Part shown: one piece after another, positions 63,172 to 64,000 of the stretch
Position numbering within the stretch: position 1 is the first letter of the stretch
Layout of the letters: each line of letters opens with the position of its first letter
Assembly (NCBI GenBank): GCA_003671275.1
Contig: QWPB01000007.1
Span: forward strand, 1 to 64,000
DNA length: 64,000 nucleotides
Reading direction: 5' to 3'
Origin: Planctomycetota bacterium
Lineage (GTDB): Bacteria; Planctomycetota; Planctomycetia; Planctomycetales; Planctomycetaceae
Position numbers and translations under genes: made by a program
The notes under the pieces: model-generated
Databases searched by the model: none
What the model saw: the letters and a program-made list of their open reading frames with translations, nothing else
What the model was told of the DNA's origin: nothing

Positions 63172-64000
63172 TCATCGCACCGTCACAAAATCGTTGTGGT
63201 TCAGCAGGGCCAGCAGGAATTGCGCCCGGGCCGCCTCGCCAGATCCCAAACGAGCCAATCCGTCCAGTGAAATGGCCAGTTCTTCGGCAGTCGGTTCACA
63301 GCTCAGCACGGTGACAAAGGCCGCCCGAATCCAGTCGGTGTCGGCGGCCATCGGAGCGGCGGCGCTCAATCGGGCGGCGATCTTCTCGGCCATCTGAGCA
63401 GCCAGGATACTGTTCTCCAGGGCCAGAGCCTGTTGTGGCACGATGCTTTCCGTCCGACGATAACAATCGAGTACGCTGGCATCGTCGAACATTGACAGAA
63501 ACTTTTCATGTTCGTTATGCGAGTGAACGAAATACAGGCTTCTCCGACGGGAGTCTTCCTGACTTACCGGGATTGATGGCCCTCCCAATCGCATGTCCAA
63601 TTCGCCGGCCAGATGCAGCAGGCTATCGCGAACCGTTTGAGCCTCCATGCGGACCGGATGGGCACGCCAGTAAAACCTGTTCTCGGGGTCGTGTCTCAGG
63701 TTGTCCGCTGCCGCGCCCCGGTTCGAGGAACTCATCCGGTAGGTCCGAGAGGTCACGATGAGTCGGTGGAGATGTTTCATACTCCATCCACTCTCTCGGA
63801 ATTCGACGGCCAGCCAGTCCAGCAGTTCCGAATGAGTGGGCGGCGTGCCCTTTCGACCAAAGTCAAATACGGTGGGGACCAAGGGACGCCCCAAATGCCG
63901 GGACCAGATGTGATTCACCGCGACACGGGCCGGCAGCGGATGGCGGGCATCCGTGATCCACCGCGCCATCGCCGAGCGACGCCCCGTGCTGCTGGTGGGA
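63172..64000 (-). CDS. DUF1553 (PSD1) protein, 3' part
   Basis: The C-terminal 275 or so residues of a DUF1553 protein whose 5' end lies beyond the right edge. STGRRSAMARWITDARHPLP, ARVAVNHIWSRHLGRPLVPT and RKGTPPTHSELLDWLAVEFR are the DUF1553 core, then SILAAQMAEKIAARLSAAAP. It corresponds in layout to the C-terminus of the PSD1 protein at 28,649. The ATG at 63969 is internal to the frame. Confidence 0.9.
   Translation of the reverse strand, partial: PTSSTGRRSAMARWITDARHPLPARVAVNHIWSRHLGRPLVPTVFDFGRKGTPPTHSELLDWLAVEFRESGWSMKHLHRLIVTSRTYRMSSSNRGAAADNLRHDPENRFYWRAHPVRMEAQTVRDSLLHLAGELDMRLGGPSIPVSQEDSRRRSLYFVHSHNEHEKFLSMFDDASVLDCYRRTESIVPQQALALENSILAAQMAEKIAARLSAAAPMAADTDWIRAAFVTVLSCEPTAEELAISLDGLARLGSGEAARAQFLLALLNHNDFVTVR

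Overview
The window comes from a member of the Planctomycetota. The evidence is the co-occurrence of two DUF1501 Tat-type secreted proteins, a cytochrome/DUF1549/DUF1553 (PSD1) protein and part of a second, a DUF1559 protein, and an EF-G whose switch I is of the spirochaete-planctomycete-mitochondrial type. LpxC and an OmpH/Skp-like chaperone indicate a Gram-negative envelope. Base composition is moderately GC-rich. No rRNA, tRNA or CRISPR array was seen.

Region 1 (about 1-19,600, all +). A DUF309 gene and a LON-domain gene precede a merged str-S10-spc-alpha ribosomal block. The order is rpsL-rpsG-terminator-fusA, then a near-consensus promoter, then rpsJ-rplC-rplD-rplW-rplB-rpsS-rplV-rpsC-rplP-rpmC-rpsQ-rplN-rplX-rplE-rpsN-rpsH-rplF-rplR-rpsE-rplO-secY-map-rpmJ-rpsM-rpsK-rpoA-rplQ-terminator. 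The usual members tuf, rpmD, adk, infA and rpsD are not at their expected places.

Region 2 (19,600-34,600). Accessory and house-keeping genes: a predicted metallopeptidase, an HpaI-type aldolase, an ECF-like sigma factor, a GH57 alpha-glucan enzyme, two DUF1501 genes, a PSD1 protein, an amidotransferase-like protein and an MFS anion symporter. A toxin-antitoxin pair sits between the intact 3' end of one DUF1501 gene and a decayed second copy of that same 3' end. A 106-bp element with perfect 15-bp inverted ends lies beside it.

Region 3 (34,600-46,300). A prenyltransferase-repeat secreted protein; an overlapping pair made of a DAO-family FAD oxidoreductase and a YtqB/MnmM-type methyltransferase, probably for wobble-uridine tRNA modification; a Tsr3/DTW-like protein; and four large secreted or anchored proteins of unknown function.

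Region 4 (46,300-53,600, all -). An RhlE-like helicase, then a lipid block transcribed right to left: OmpH-like chaperone, LpxC, FabZ, FabG, an unusually long acyl carrier protein and a second FabZ. Most spacers in this block carry strong inverted repeats, two of them built from 7-nt units. An RluA-type pseudouridine synthase with a changed catalytic motif lies at the right end.

Region 5 (54,000-64,000). frr, a membrane-anchored PilB/GspE-like ATPase with a CvpA-like membrane partner, a Dabb protein, prfB with the autoregulatory +1 frameshift, a 3-methyladenine-type glycosylase, pheS without pheT, a DUF1559 protein, a soluble histidine kinase, and the 3' part of another DUF1553 gene that runs off the right edge.
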